In this document: positions 17,190-26,348 of the stretch, in pieces
How positions within the stretch are numbered: position 1 is the first letter of the stretch
Layout: every line of letters starts with the position of its first letter
NCBI RefSeq assembly: GCF_947497005.1
Contig: NZ_CANMFF010000004.1
Location: 124,001 to 188,000, forward strand
Direction: 5' to 3'
Length of the DNA: 64,000 bases
From: an uncultured Ruegeria sp.
Lineage (GTDB): Bacteria; Pseudomonadota; Alphaproteobacteria; Rhodobacterales; Rhodobacteraceae
The notes under the pieces: generated by a model
What the model saw: only the letters and a program-made list of their open reading frames with translations
Told to the model about the DNA's origin: nothing
Databases searched by the model: none
Made by a program: the position numbers and the translations under genes

Positions 17190-18059
17190 ATGGAACAGAT
17201 ATTAGCAAACGGCATCTATCTGGGCGCGCAATATGCGATGATCGCCCTGGGACTGACGCTGATCTTTGCCCTGATGAACGTACTGAATTTTGCTCACGGA
17301 CAAATGTATGTTCTCGGTGGCTTTGTCACCTACACATTCTACGGACAACTTGGCTGGCCATTCGTAATTGCGCTGCTGGCGTCCTGTATAACCCTTGCCG
17401 TTCTTGGCGCGTTGATTGAGCGATTTCTGTTCGCGCCGGTTATACGACGATCCAATCGCGAAGAAAGCACGATGTTGCTGGCGGCAGGACTGGCATTTCT
17501 GTTCGATGCACTCATCCTGCTGATATTTGGCGAGAAACAACGCGGCGTTCCCAAGATCATCAATGGAGTTTTCAACTGGGACTTCAGGTTGATCATGCCC
17601 TATGACCGCATCCTAATTTGCGTATTGGCCATTCTGTCCATCGTGACCTTCATCCTGTTCATGCAATACTCCAAAACCGGTCGCGCCCTGCGTGCGCTCG
17701 CGCAGGACAGAACGGCTGCGCAGTTAATGGGTGTGAATGTGGCTCGCTATTCCATGATCGGATTTGCCCTGGGCGCGATGCTGGCCGGGCTGGTCGGCGG
17801 ATTGCTGGTCACTATCACGGGCGTCAACCTGGGAATGGGCGGACCGACCTCGATCAAGGCCTTCATGATGGTGATGATCGGCGGTGCCGGCGTCATTTCC
17901 GGTGCGATTGCCGGAGGGATAATTCTGGGCTTTATGGAAGCCATCGGCCTGGCTGTTCTCTCGCAATATGGCGATATCACCTATCTGCTGATTTTTGTCT
18001 CACTGATGGTTTTCCTGGCCATCCGCCCGCAGGGCCTGATGGGCAAACCGTGGGGATAA
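17190..18059 (+). CDS. Branched-chain amino acid-type ABC permease (LivH)
   Basis: Inner-membrane permease of 289 residues. LivH hallmarks include NGIYLGAQYAMIALGLTLIF at residues 6-25, LNFAHGQMYVLGGF near residue 32, the ALRALAQDRTAAQLMGVNV cytoplasmic loop near residue 170 that contacts the ATPase, and a C-terminal glycine-rich MVMIGGAGVISGAIAGGI. Length is normal for the family. It is followed after four bases by the LivM-type gene. It forms the translocation path together with that protein. Confidence 0.93.
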   Translation: MEQILANGIYLGAQYAMIALGLTLIFALMNVLNFAHGQMYVLGGFVTYTFYGQLGWPFVIALLASCITLAVLGALIERFLFAPVIRRSNREESTMLLAAGLAFLFDALILLIFGEKQRGVPKIINGVFNWDFRLIMPYDRILICVLAILSIVTFILFMQYSKTGRALRALAQDRTAAQLMGVNVARYSMIGFALGAMLAGLVGGLLVTITGVNLGMGGPTSIKAFMMVMIGGAGVISGAIAGGIILGFMEAIGLAVLSQYGDITYLLIFVSLMVFLAIRPQGLMGKPWG

Positions 18060-18063
18060 CGCA

Positions 18064-19050
18064 GTGCCGAAACTTTCAATAATCCAATGGGCTAGTTTGG
18101 CAGTCTTCCTGCTGGCCATCTTCATCGCAGTCCCAGGTTTTATCGCGGCATCCGGACGGTCTGACCTGTACTATACGCTCACCTCAGTTGCGCTGTTGTC
18201 TATCGCCAGTGCCGGTGTCTGGCTCACCTTCTATATCGGTCGCATCAATATCGGTCAGGGAGCCTTTGCCCTGATCGGAGCCTATGTCTCGGCCATTCTT
18301 GTGACCAAGGCGGGCATGTCCTTCTGGCTGTCGCTGCCGCTGGCGGGTTTGTTCGCCGCCGGAGTGGCGATAGTGATCGGAGTGCCGATCCTGCGGTTGC
18401 GCGGTGTGTACTTCGCCATGATCTCACTGGTGTTGACGCAGGTCGTCACGCTGACCGCTTTGGCCCTGCCAATTACCAACGGGGCAAAGGGTATCACTTC
18501 GATTCCTTTGCCGGGCGGAGTGTCGATCCTTGGGCTGACCTTGATCCCGGATTTCGCGACGCTGGAAAACCCGAGACTGGCCTTCTATTACGCGGCCTGC
18601 GTGTTGATGGTGCTGACCTTCGCCGCGATGTATCGGCTGGTGAACTCACGGCTTGGCCATCTGTGTCGGTCAATGCAGCAGAACGAAGAACTGGCCAGCT
18701 CGATCGGCGTCAACATCTCACATATCCGCGTCATCGTGTTTTCTATTTCGTCCTTTCTGGGAGGTATTGGCGGGGCCGTGTTCGGCTCGATCGCGCAATC
18801 TGTGTATCCGTCCAGTTTTCAGGTCGCTGACAGTGTGAACTTCATGTTGAACTGCTTCCTGGGTGGTCTTGGCTATGTGTTTGGTCCGATGCTGGGCACG
18901 CTGGTGCTGTACTTCGGTTGGGACCTGCTGTTCGAGCTTGGTCGCTTCCAGTTGCTTGCCTATTCCAGCCTGCTGATCATTCTGATGCTGTTCCTGCCCA
19001 ATGGGCTGCTCAGCCTGCGGTTGCCCGGCAAGAAAGGAGCGGACAAATGA
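18064..19050 (+). CDS. Branched-chain amino acid-type ABC permease (LivM)
   Basis: Second membrane subunit, 328 residues, starting with GTG. The LivM region TFYIGRINIGQGAFALIGAY is near residue 55, LRGVYFAMISLVLTQVV near residue 115, and the ATPase-contact loop CRSMQQNEELASSIGVNIS near residue 200. Eight or more hydrophobic segments are evident. Its stop overlaps the start of the LivG-type ATPase gene by ATGA, so the two are translationally coupled. Confidence 0.92.
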   Translation: MPKLSIIQWASLAVFLLAIFIAVPGFIAASGRSDLYYTLTSVALLSIASAGVWLTFYIGRINIGQGAFALIGAYVSAILVTKAGMSFWLSLPLAGLFAAGVAIVIGVPILRLRGVYFAMISLVLTQVVTLTALALPITNGAKGITSIPLPGGVSILGLTLIPDFATLENPRLAFYYAACVLMVLTFAAMYRLVNSRLGHLCRSMQQNEELASSIGVNISHIRVIVFSISSFLGGIGGAVFGSIAQSVYPSSFQVADSVNFMLNCFLGGLGYVFGPMLGTLVLYFGWDLLFELGRFQLLAYSSLLIILMLFLPNGLLSLRLPGKKGADK

Positions 19051-19829
19051 GCCATCTTCTGGAAGTCCGCCATGTCACCAAGAAATTCGGAGGCCTGACC
19101 GCCAACAGCGATATCTCTTTCAATGTAAACGAGAATGAGATCCTTTCGGTGATCGGACCGAATGGCGCCGGCAAGAGCACGCTATTCAAGATGATCTCGT
19201 CCTTCCTTCCCACGACAACAGGAGAGGTGCTGTTCAGGGGTGAAAGGATATCGAACCTGAAACCTCATGTGGTGGCACGCAAGGGCGTTGTCCGGACATT
19301 TCAGGAAACGACGATCTTCAAGTCCATGACTGTGCGTGAAAGCATTATTGTAGCGCAGCACCTGCGGGCCCGAGCTTCGCTGGCGGGGTATTTCTGGGGC
19401 ACCAAGACTGCTCACGAGGATGTCGACAGTTTTGGGCAATACGCCGACGATCTGATCGAGTTCCTTGGCATGGCCGAGATTGCCAACGAACAGGCGTCAA
19501 ACCTGCCGCAGGGCAACCTGCGTGCATTGGGGATTGCCATTGGTCTGGCCACTGACCCCAAGGTGTTGCTGCTGGATGAACCCTTTGCAGGGATGAACCA
19601 CGACGAGACCATGAAAATGGTTAATCTGGTGCGCAAGGTTCGTGATGACCGGGGCGTTACCGTGCTGCTGGTGGAACACGATATGCCGGCAGTGATGAAC
19701 ATTTCGGATCGGATTGTTGTGCTTAATTTCGGTGAGATGATCGCCGAAGGCACACCGACGGAAATCCAGAACAACGAAAAGGTCATCGAAGCCTATCTGG
19801 GCAGCGCCGATGACGAGATCGGGATCTGA
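19047..19829 (+). CDS. Branched-chain amino acid-type ABC ATPase (LivG)
   Basis: ATPase subunit of 260 residues. Walker A GPNGAGKSTLFK is near residue 36, a Q-loop region VVRTFQETTIFK near residue 85, the family-variant signature LPQGNLRALGIAIGLATD near residue 152 (LPQGN replaces LSGGQ), Walker B VLLLDEPFAGMN and switch histidine VEHDMP. The start at 19047 overlaps the LivM stop; the same frame upstream overlaps the permease and is not used. A variant signature of the type seen here is common among LivG relatives and does not imply loss of activity. Confidence 0.92.
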   Translation: MSHLLEVRHVTKKFGGLTANSDISFNVNENEILSVIGPNGAGKSTLFKMISSFLPTTTGEVLFRGERISNLKPHVVARKGVVRTFQETTIFKSMTVRESIIVAQHLRARASLAGYFWGTKTAHEDVDSFGQYADDLIEFLGMAEIANEQASNLPQGNLRALGIAIGLATDPKVLLLDEPFAGMNHDETMKMVNLVRKVRDDRGVTVLLVEHDMPAVMNISDRIVVLNFGEMIAEGTPTEIQNNEKVIEAYLGSADDEIGI

Positions 19830-19832
19830 GCT

Positions 19833-20555
19833 ATGACAAAGATGTTAGATTTCAAGGATGTCGAGCTCTATTACGATCACGTCTATGCCCTCAAGGGCGT
19901 GTCGATTGAGCTGGAGCAAGGCGAGACTATCGCTCTGATTGGTGCAAATGGCGCAGGCAAAAGTTCGATCCTGCGCGCGATCACGGGGTTGGCGAAAATC
20001 AAGTCCGGCTCGGTGGCGTTTGAAGGTGAACAGATCGCGGGGCGTAATCCTGCCGAGATTGTCTCGAAAGGCATTGCGATGGTTCCAGAGGGGCGGCGCG
20101 TCTTTCCGTATATGTCGGTGAAAGACAACTTGCTGATGGGGGCATTCACCCGCTCGGACAAGCCGGATGTACAACGCACGCTGGATTCAGTTCTGGAACG
20201 GTTTCCGCGACTGAAAGAGCGCTATAACCAATCCGCGGGCACCCTGTCGGGCGGTGAACAGCAGATGATGGTGATTGGGCGAGCCTTGATGGCCAAACCG
20301 CGACTGCTGCTGTTGGATGAACCTTCGCTGGGCATCGCACCCAAGCTGGTACAAGACATTGCCCGATCCATCGTGGCGATCAATCGCGACGAGGGGGTTT
20401 CAGTGCTGTTGGTCGAACAGAACTCGCGAATGGCGCTATCGATCTCGCATCGTGCTTACGCGTTGACCACGGGAAACGTCGTGATCTCGGGCAATTCAAA
20501 AGAGCTTTTGACCGATCCCCGTATCAAAGCCGCCTATCTGGGCGGGGAAGTGTGA
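19833..20555 (+). CDS. Branched-chain amino acid-type ABC ATPase (LivF)
   Basis: Second ATPase subunit, 240 residues. It shows Walker A GANGAGKSSILRA near residue 36, MVPEGRRVFPYMSVKDNL in the helical part, signature LSGGEQQMMVIGRALM near residue 138, Walker B LLLDEPSLGIAP and switch region VEQNSRMAL. It follows the LivG gene with a three-base gap and precedes the racemase-like gene by seven bases, so all six genes probably form one transcript. Confidence 0.93.
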   Translation: MTKMLDFKDVELYYDHVYALKGVSIELEQGETIALIGANGAGKSSILRAITGLAKIKSGSVAFEGEQIAGRNPAEIVSKGIAMVPEGRRVFPYMSVKDNLLMGAFTRSDKPDVQRTLDSVLERFPRLKERYNQSAGTLSGGEQQMMVIGRALMAKPRLLLLDEPSLGIAPKLVQDIARSIVAINRDEGVSVLLVEQNSRMALSISHRAYALTTGNVVISGNSKELLTDPRIKAAYLGGEV

Positions 20556-20562
20556 GGACAGT

Positions 20563-21240
20563 GTGAAACTGCTTGTAGTCAATCCCAACACCACCAGTTC
20601 CATGACCCGAAAGATCGAAGAGGCTGCGCGGGCCGCTGCGCATCCTGAAACCACGATTATCGCCGCTAATTCCCAAGTCGGCCCCGCCAGCATACAGGGC
20701 TATTTGGATGTCTCTACCTGCGTTCCCGGACTGCTGGATGTTGTGAATGCCCACCCGGACGTCGACGCCATTGTTGTGGCCTGTTTCGATGATACCGGCG
20801 TTGATGCAGTAAGATGCATCACCTCGGCACCGGTAATTGGCGTTGGAGAAGCGGCCTATCATGCAGCATCCATGATCAGTCCGAAGTTCAGCGTCATCAC
20901 CACATTGTCCCGATCTCTGGCCGGGCTGGAGGCAAATCTGTTGCGGTATGGCTTGGATCGCAGATGTGTCGGGGTTCGGGCATCGGATGTGCCGGTCCTG
21001 AAGCTTGAGGAAAGCGACCCCGAAACTATCGAAAAGATACGGATCGAAATCCGCGCAGCGATTGAGGAGGACCGGGCCGAAGCCATTGTTCTGGGCTGTG
21101 CAGGGATGACAGACCTCATGTCGCATCTATCGAAAGAATTCAATCTGCCGGTCGTCGATGGCGTTGCTTGTGCCGTTACTTTTGCCGAAGCGCTGGTGAA
21201 AGCACGGTTGACGACCTCGAAACTCTGTTCCTATGCCTGA
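20563..21240 (+). CDS. Asp/Glu/hydantoin racemase family protein
   Basis: Cofactor-independent racemase of 225 residues, starting with GTG after GAGGACA. The family begins MKLLVVNPNTTSSMTRKI, and the two catalytic cysteines are in place: VVACFDDTG near residue 73 and VLGCAGMTD near residue 175. Members interconvert D and L forms of hydantoins, allantoin or amino acids. As the last gene of a Liv-type transporter operon it likely prepares the imported compound for stereospecific breakdown. No hydantoinase or carbamoylase is in the window, so the actual substrate remains open. Confidence 0.85.
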   Translation: MKLLVVNPNTTSSMTRKIEEAARAAAHPETTIIAANSQVGPASIQGYLDVSTCVPGLLDVVNAHPDVDAIVVACFDDTGVDAVRCITSAPVIGVGEAAYHAASMISPKFSVITTLSRSLAGLEANLLRYGLDRRCVGVRASDVPVLKLEESDPETIEKIRIEIRAAIEEDRAEAIVLGCAGMTDLMSHLSKEFNLPVVDGVACAVTFAEALVKARLTTSKLCSYA

Positions 21241-21391
21241 TCCGACTACCTCTTCACCCTGCGATTTACTGTGGTCAGTATGTCAGCAACTGTATCTCTA
21301 ATACGAGCTGAGCGTTCCACTAATGCCGTGATTTGCCAAGCGCATCCGTGATTTTGGTTCGGTAGTCGAGGAGACCTGCAATAGCAGTGCC

Positions 21392-22045
21392 CTACATGGC
21401 CTCCAACGTGTGAACGAGACCATTTCGGATGTGATCTTCCAACAACCTCTTGGCCGTGTTTGCATCTCTGGCTAAGGCGGCATCGAACATGCTCTTGTGC
21501 TCTTTGACAGCGTCTTCGCCACGATACGTCAGCACGAGCATCTGATAACGAAGGTATTTGTCATAGATGATCGAATGCAAAGACAGAAGATTCTTGGAAT
21601 TGCAGGCCGCGATCATCGCCTGGTGAAACTCCCAGTCGTATCTTTTCCAGGTCTCTTTCTCGGACTCATCTCCTTTGAGAAGCTGTTGCTCCATCAAATG
21701 AAGTTTATGATGCGCTGCAACGAGGTTTCCCTCCCAATCCGTGTCACCATTCTTGATGGATAACTCCAGCGCGTGGCACTCCAACAAGACACGCAGCTCT
21801 GATATCTCGATCAGGTCTTCGCGGGAAACCGGTGTAACCAGAAATCCCCGTTGCTCTGGCGCTTCCACAAACCCGTCGCTGGCAAGCCTGTTCAAGGTTT
21901 CACGAAGCGTCGAAAGACTGGCCGAGTAGCGCTCCTTCAAAGCGTCCAGCTTCAGTTTGGAGCCAGGCTGCAACTCTCCGAAGATTATATCCCGCTTGAT
22001 GCGCTGATAGGTGCTTGCACCTATCGTAGACGGCTGCTTCGCCAT
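21392..22045 (-). CDS. GntR family regulator, FCD subfamily, of the TRAP/dehydrogenase cluster
   Basis: Regulator of 217 residues. The winged-helix region (ASTYQRIKRDIIFGELQPGS, LKERYSASLSTLRETLNRLA, EQRGFLVTPVS) spans residues 10-75; the FCD domain follows, with ELRVLLECHALELS, WEFHQAMIAACNS and EHKSMFDAAL carrying the usual histidine and aspartate ligands. ATG 22045 and an in-frame GTG at 22054 are both possible starts. A half-site GATATTTT lies right at the promoter side of the start. It is divergent from a Gfo/Idh/MocA gene and very likely controls the catabolic cluster to its right through AAAATATC-type sites. Confidence 0.9.
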   Translation of the reverse strand: MAKQPSTIGASTYQRIKRDIIFGELQPGSKLKLDALKERYSASLSTLRETLNRLASDGFVEAPEQRGFLVTPVSREDLIEISELRVLLECHALELSIKNGDTDWEGNLVAAHHKLHLMEQQLLKGDESEKETWKRYDWEFHQAMIAACNSKNLLSLHSIIYDKYLRYQMLVLTYRGEDAVKEHKSMFDAALARDANTAKRLLEDHIRNGLVHTLEAM

Positions 22046-22056
22046 GCGTTTCACCC

Positions 22057-22140
22057 GATATTTTTAGTTTCCTCGTTCAACTAGCATTTTTGAGAGTCAT
22101 CAGCAATCCAAAGTGATGTATGGTAAAAATAAAAATATCA
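22057..22140. promoter_or_regulatory. Half-sites of the AAAATATC operator in the divergent control region
   Basis: GATATTTT at 22057-22064 and AAAATATC followed by A at 22132-22140 repeat the half-sites of the 17-bp palindrome found at 23336 and 32186. They face each other across about 70 bases upstream of the GntR gene and the divergent dehydrogenase gene. The partner half of the second site (TACATTAT) is degenerate. They may serve autoregulation; this is inference. Confidence 0.4.
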
Positions 22141-22253
22141 TACATTATTGTGGAATCGGAAAAACCCCAATACGGTCGAGGCCAAGTTGGGCAATGCTGC
22201 TCAGTCGCAAACTTAGGGTCCGGGGATTTCCGGAGTCTTCGGAAGGAAGCAAA

Positions 22254-23336
22254 GTGTCTAAGAACTTTCGCATTGCCATTGTTGGCATTGGCCTTGTCGG
22301 ACGCCGTCATGCGGACGCTATCCGAGCGTTGCGTCATGTCGACCTTGTCGCAGTTGTCGATCCCAGCGACGAAGGTCGTGGGTATGCCGTTGAGCATGGC
22401 GTCGCGTGTTATGAGACCCTCGAGGATTTGTTTGCAAATCAGTCGCCAGACGGAGTTGTCCTTGCGACCCCCACAACACTTCACGTCGATCAGGGCCTCG
22501 CATGTGTTCGGCAAGGGTGTCCCGTCCTCGTTGAAAAGCCAATTGCCGTTGAGGCAATTGCAGCATTGGAGCTTGTTCAAGAGGCCGAGAAATCAAATGT
22601 GCCGCTCATGGTTGGGCATCATCGTCGGCACAATCCCCTGATCAAGTCGGCAAAAGAAGCTATTTCGGACGGGAAGATCGGTGATGTTCGCGCAGTTCAT
22701 GCCAGCTGCTGGTTCTACAAGCCAGACGATTATTTTGATGCGGCACCCTGGCGAAAGAAACCCGGTGCTGGCCCAATCTCAGTCAATCTGGTGCATGACG
22801 TTGATCTTCTTAGGTATCTGGCCGGAGAGGTCGTATCCGTACAGGCACAATCAACGTCTTCACAGCGCGGGTATGACAACGAAGACGTGGCTGGGGCTCT
22901 CCTGACATTTGAAGGCGGAGCGATCGGGACCATAAGTGTGTCCGATAGCATAGTTGCTCCCTGGAGTTGGGAGATGACGTCCCGGGAATATCCGATTTAC
23001 CCGTCAACCACTGAGAGTAGTTATATGATCGGTGGGTCTCATGGGTCGTTATCCGTGCCGGATCTTCGATTGTGGAGCTATCATAGCGGGCAGAGGGACT
23101 GGTGGACTCCCATCTCATCAACGGCGCTGAAGAAGGGTGCCTCGGATCCGCTAGTTAATCAACTCAGGCATTTTGTTGAGGTGGCTCGGCACGAAACAAT
23201 GCCACTTGTGTCAGGGCGGGAAGGCCTGAGAACACTTCAAGTCATTGAAGCCATTCAGAATTCCTGTCGAACTGGAGAGGTTGTTCGGATAGATTGCCTT
23301 CAACAATCGTCAAAAGCAAAAGTGACAGCAATATAA
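22254..23336 (+). CDS. Gfo/Idh/MocA family oxidoreductase
   Basis: Predicted NAD(P)-dependent dehydrogenase of a sugar- or cyclitol-like acid, 360 residues. The nucleotide motif IVGIGLVGRRHADAI is near residue 8, lysine motif VLVEKPIAVE near residue 93, and the substrate-side sequence ISVNLVHDVDLLRYLAGE near residue 177 contains the catalytic histidine/aspartate pair of the family. GTG 22254 was chosen for its GGAAGGA ribosome site; the longer frame is not protein-like. It is divergent from the GntR gene. A palindromic operator begins at its stop codon, so downstream TRAP genes probably have their own promoter. Confidence 0.9.
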   Translation: MSKNFRIAIVGIGLVGRRHADAIRALRHVDLVAVVDPSDEGRGYAVEHGVACYETLEDLFANQSPDGVVLATPTTLHVDQGLACVRQGCPVLVEKPIAVEAIAALELVQEAEKSNVPLMVGHHRRHNPLIKSAKEAISDGKIGDVRAVHASCWFYKPDDYFDAAPWRKKPGAGPISVNLVHDVDLLRYLAGEVVSVQAQSTSSQRGYDNEDVAGALLTFEGGAIGTISVSDSIVAPWSWEMTSREYPIYPSTTESSYMIGGSHGSLSVPDLRLWSYHSGQRDWWTPISSTALKKGASDPLVNQLRHFVEVARHETMPLVSGREGLRTLQVIEAIQNSCRTGEVVRIDCLQQSSKAKVTAI

Positions 23337-23352
23337 AAATATCAGATATTTT
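23336..23352 (+). promoter_or_regulatory. 17-bp palindromic operator upstream of the TRAP operon
   Basis: AAAATATCAGATATTTT is a perfect inverted repeat with a single central A. The same 17 bases occur at 32186-32202. It is about 87 bases before the TRAP binding-protein start. A direct repeat TTGCAAAAA (23351 and 23363) follows immediately. The likely binder is the GntR/FCD protein encoded at 21392. Confidence 0.65.
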
Positions 23353-23438
23353 GCAAAAAATCTTGCAAAAAGTCCAAAATAGGTCAAAACTTGGAATCGT
23401 CAAAAAAGAAACATCATGATGTCTCAGGGAGGAGCAAA

Positions 23439-24449
23439 GTGATTACCAATATTACCCGCCGGGCTGCCGTGTCAGCCCTGGTCGCAACCGGTGTTCTGTT
23501 CAGCGCAACGAATGGCGCGCTGGCAGAAGACAAAGTACAACTTCGGCTCGCAACTTCGGGGTCGGAAACCGATCAGCGTTCGGTCGCCATGGCCGAAGTC
23601 TTTGCGCCCATGGTCTCTGATTTCGCGGATTACGAACCGAGCTATAATGGCACTATCTTTGCGCAGGGCACAGAGCTGGACGCCATCAGCCGAGGTAATC
23701 TGGAAATGTCGATCACTTCGGCGCAGGAACTTGCACAGTTCTTCCCCGAGTTTTCGATCTTTACCGCCGGTTATGTCCATCAGGATGCCGCCCATCAGGT
23801 TGCTGTTTTCAGTGATCCCTTGATGGATGCCTTCAAGCAAAAAGCCGAAGAAGAGCTGGGCGTGAAGCTCTTGTCAGTGATGTATCTGGGCCGTCGGCAG
23901 GTCAACCTGCGTCAGCCCAAAGACGAGCTGACGGTCACAACGCCAGCCGATCTTGAAGGTGTGAACCTGCGGTTGCCGGGAACGGATGCATGGCAGTTCC
24001 TTGGCAAGGCACTTGGCGCCGCTCCGACGCCAATGGCATTTTCTGAGGTCTACACAGCGTTGTCGACCGGTGCCGTTGACGGTCAGGATAATCCGTTGCC
24101 GACAGTGGTTGATGCCAAATTCTACGAAGTGACCAATCAAATCGTCCTGACGTCTCACCTGGTTGACCTGAACTACATTGCCATTGGCAAAGAGGTTTGG
24201 GATGGGCTGACGCCCGAGCAGCAGGAAAAGGTACAGGCAGCTGCCGACGCCGCGGCTGAATCGGGTCGCCAAAAGCAACTCCAAAAGGAAGAGGACCTGG
24301 TCGGATTCCTCAAGGAGCAGGGCATGGAAGTCTACGAACCCGATCTCGCCGCGTTCCGTGATCAGGTACAATCCATGTATCTGGAAAGCGAATTCGCCGG
24401 AGCCTGGCCTGACGGCGTTCTGGAGCAGATCAACGCTCTGGGCAACTGA
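23439..24449 (+). CDS. TRAP transporter substrate-binding protein (DctP family)
   Basis: Periplasmic binding protein of 336 residues for an organic or sugar acid. The signal peptide begins with twin arginines (TRRAAVSALVATGVLFSATN, then GALA before EDKVQLRLA). The family arginine that clamps the carboxylate is in GVNLRLPGTDAWQFLGKALG near residue 175, followed by AFSEVYTALSTGAVDGQDNP. GTG 23439 was chosen because GGGAGGAG lies eight bases before it. A canonical TRAP binding protein implies a carboxylated substrate, which is the main clue to what the cluster degrades. Confidence 0.92.
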   Translation: MITNITRRAAVSALVATGVLFSATNGALAEDKVQLRLATSGSETDQRSVAMAEVFAPMVSDFADYEPSYNGTIFAQGTELDAISRGNLEMSITSAQELAQFFPEFSIFTAGYVHQDAAHQVAVFSDPLMDAFKQKAEEELGVKLLSVMYLGRRQVNLRQPKDELTVTTPADLEGVNLRLPGTDAWQFLGKALGAAPTPMAFSEVYTALSTGAVDGQDNPLPTVVDAKFYEVTNQIVLTSHLVDLNYIAIGKEVWDGLTPEQQEKVQAAADAAAESGRQKQLQKEEDLVGFLKEQGMEVYEPDLAAFRDQVQSMYLESEFAGAWPDGVLEQINALGN

Positions 24450-24480
24450 ACCTGAGTAGTTAGAGGGAGGGAGGACCACA

Positions 24481-25056
24481 ATGAAAGGCTTTCTAAAGGG
24501 GTTCTCCCGACTGACCGAAGCGATTGCCGGCGGGATGCTGGCGGCAATCTTCCTGATCTTCCTTCTGCAAATTCTCTTGCGGTACTTTTTCACTCCCGCT
24601 GGTTGGACGCTTGAACTGATCGGTATCCTGTGGGTCTGGGTGATCTTCTTTAGCTGCGCTTTCATCGTGCGCGAGCGGGATCATGTGAAATTCGACATCA
24701 TCTACCTGTCGGTCCCGATGCGCGTGCGTCAGATCTTTGCGATGCTGGCGGCCGCAGCGATCGTGATTGGGATGCTCTACAGCTTCTTGCCGACATGGGA
24801 CTACATCGACTGGATGAAAATCCGCAAGACAGCGACAGTTCGCAATCCGTTTTCAGGCGAGAAGATTCCGCTGCGCACCGTGTTTTCGATCTATGCGGTC
24901 TTCATGCTGGTCGTAGCAGCGCGCTATGGGTGGCTGTTTTTCGACGTCATGCGCAACGGTCCGCCAAAGACCGAGCTGGAGCTGGTTGTTGGCTACAATG
25001 TGGTCGACGATCATCCCCGCGTCGATGGTGAAGACGACGAGGACGCAAGCAAATGA
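24481..25056 (+). CDS. TRAP transporter small permease (DctQ family)
   Basis: Inner-membrane protein of 191 residues with four hydrophobic segments, the typical DctQ layout. Recognisable are LLQILLRYFFTPAGWTLELI near residue 29, WVWVIFFSCAFIVRERDHVKF near residue 53 and a very acidic C-terminal tail (DDHPRVDGEDDEDASK). GAGGGAGG precedes the start, and the stop overlaps the large permease start (ATGA). It stabilises the large permease and links it to the binding protein. Confidence 0.9.
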   Translation: MKGFLKGFSRLTEAIAGGMLAAIFLIFLLQILLRYFFTPAGWTLELIGILWVWVIFFSCAFIVRERDHVKFDIIYLSVPMRVRQIFAMLAAAAIVIGMLYSFLPTWDYIDWMKIRKTATVRNPFSGEKIPLRTVFSIYAVFMLVVAARYGWLFFDVMRNGPPKTELELVVGYNVVDDHPRVDGEDDEDASK

Positions 25057-26348
25057 GTTTTGAACTTCTTTCCTGCCTGCTCGCTCTCTTTCTTCTGGCA
25101 GGCATCGGCACCCCTATCGGCTATTCCATCCTATTGGCCTCGTTGGTGTATCTGGGCACGGCCGGATTGGACGTCGCCCTGGCGGGTGAGAAGATCCTGC
25201 AAGGTTTCTACAAAAGCACGATCCTGCTTGCCGTGCCTTTGTTTATCGTCGCCGCCAACATCATGAACGCGGGGTCGATCACCGACCGTCTGCTGAACTT
25301 CTGCGTCGCTGCGGTCGGGCGTTTCAAGGGCGGCCTCGGGCACGTCAACGTGGTGGCGTCGCTGATCTTTTCGGGCATGTCCGGCTCGGCTGTCGCGGAT
25401 GCTGCGGGGATCGGCAAAATCATCATTGAGATGATGACCAAGGATGGCCGTTACAGCCGAGGTTATGCTGCTGCGATTACTGCAGCGTCGGCGACGATTG
25501 GCCCGATCATTCCGCCCTCAATCCCAATGGTTCTTTATGCGCTGGTGTCGAAAGCCTCTATCGGGTCTCTGTTTCTGGCCGGTATTTTGCCGGGCCTGAT
25601 CATGGGCGTCGTCCTGATGGCGATGAACTATTATCTGGCAGGAAAGCGGAACTTTGCGCTGGAAGAACCTGTTCCGCTGCGCGAGCTGCCCGCAAAAACC
25701 GCCAACGCGTTCCCGGCACTGCTGATGCCCGCAATCCTGCTGTACGGCATCTACGGAGGCGTCACCACACCGACCGAGGCCGCAGCCGTGGCTGCATTCT
25801 ACGCCCTGCTGCTGGCGGCCTTGTTCTATCGCGCCCTGTCATTCCGGGGTCTCTATCAGGTCTTCGTCGACAGCGCGCGCTCTTCCGCAGCCGTCGGGGT
25901 GGTCATTGGTGGTGCTTTCATTCTGAACTTCATCGTCATTCAGGAACAGATTCCACAGTCTATCTCGGCCCTGCTGGAGGGCTCGGATGTCAGCCCGATT
26001 GTCTTCCTGATCCTCGTCAACCTGCTAATTCTTGCTTTGGGATGCGTATTGGACGCGACGACGATCATCCTGGTGATTGTGCCCCTGTTCATCCCCACCT
26101 GCGAAGCGCTCGGGATTGATCTGGTGCATTTCGGAGTACTGGTCGTCGTGAACTCGATGATCGGACTGATCACGCCGCCCTATGGCATTCTTCTCTTTGT
26201 GATCAATGCCGTTACGGACATTCCGCTGCGCGAAATCATCTCGGAGATCTGGGCCTTCCTGGCGGTGTTGATTTTTGCCCTGGTGATCATGATGCTGATG
26301 CCTGATCTGGTCCTGTGGTTGCCTCGTATGTTCGGGTATCAAGGGTAA
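25053..26348 (+). CDS. TRAP transporter large permease (DctM family)
   Basis: Sodium-coupled inner-membrane transport subunit of 431 residues. Hallmarks are the N-terminal GIGTPIGYSILLASLVYLG, SGSAVADAAGIGKIIIEMM near residue 110, ASATIGPIIPPSIPMVLYAL near residue 150, and a repeated second half (GCVLDATTIILVIVPLFIP, INSMIGLITPPYG-type motif near residue 370). The stop overlaps the next start by one base (TAATG). Everything from 24481 to 32097 is packed with overlapping or touching genes, which indicates a single operon. Confidence 0.93.
   Translation: MSFELLSCLLALFLLAGIGTPIGYSILLASLVYLGTAGLDVALAGEKILQGFYKSTILLAVPLFIVAANIMNAGSITDRLLNFCVAAVGRFKGGLGHVNVVASLIFSGMSGSAVADAAGIGKIIIEMMTKDGRYSRGYAAAITAASATIGPIIPPSIPMVLYALVSKASIGSLFLAGILPGLIMGVVLMAMNYYLAGKRNFALEEPVPLRELPAKTANAFPALLMPAILLYGIYGGVTTPTEAAAVAAFYALLLAALFYRALSFRGLYQVFVDSARSSAAVGVVIGGAFILNFIVIQEQIPQSISALLEGSDVSPIVFLILVNLLILALGCVLDATTIILVIVPLFIPTCEALGIDLVHFGVLVVVNSMIGLITPPYGILLFVINAVTDIPLREIISEIWAFLAVLIFALVIMMLMPDLVLWLPRMFGYQG

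Noticed and set aside
26315..26347. Upstream start for the QuiC-like protein
   Set aside because: It lies inside the DctM gene; ATG 26348 overlaps the DctM stop by one base and gives residue numbering identical to QuiC1 at the metal-site columns.
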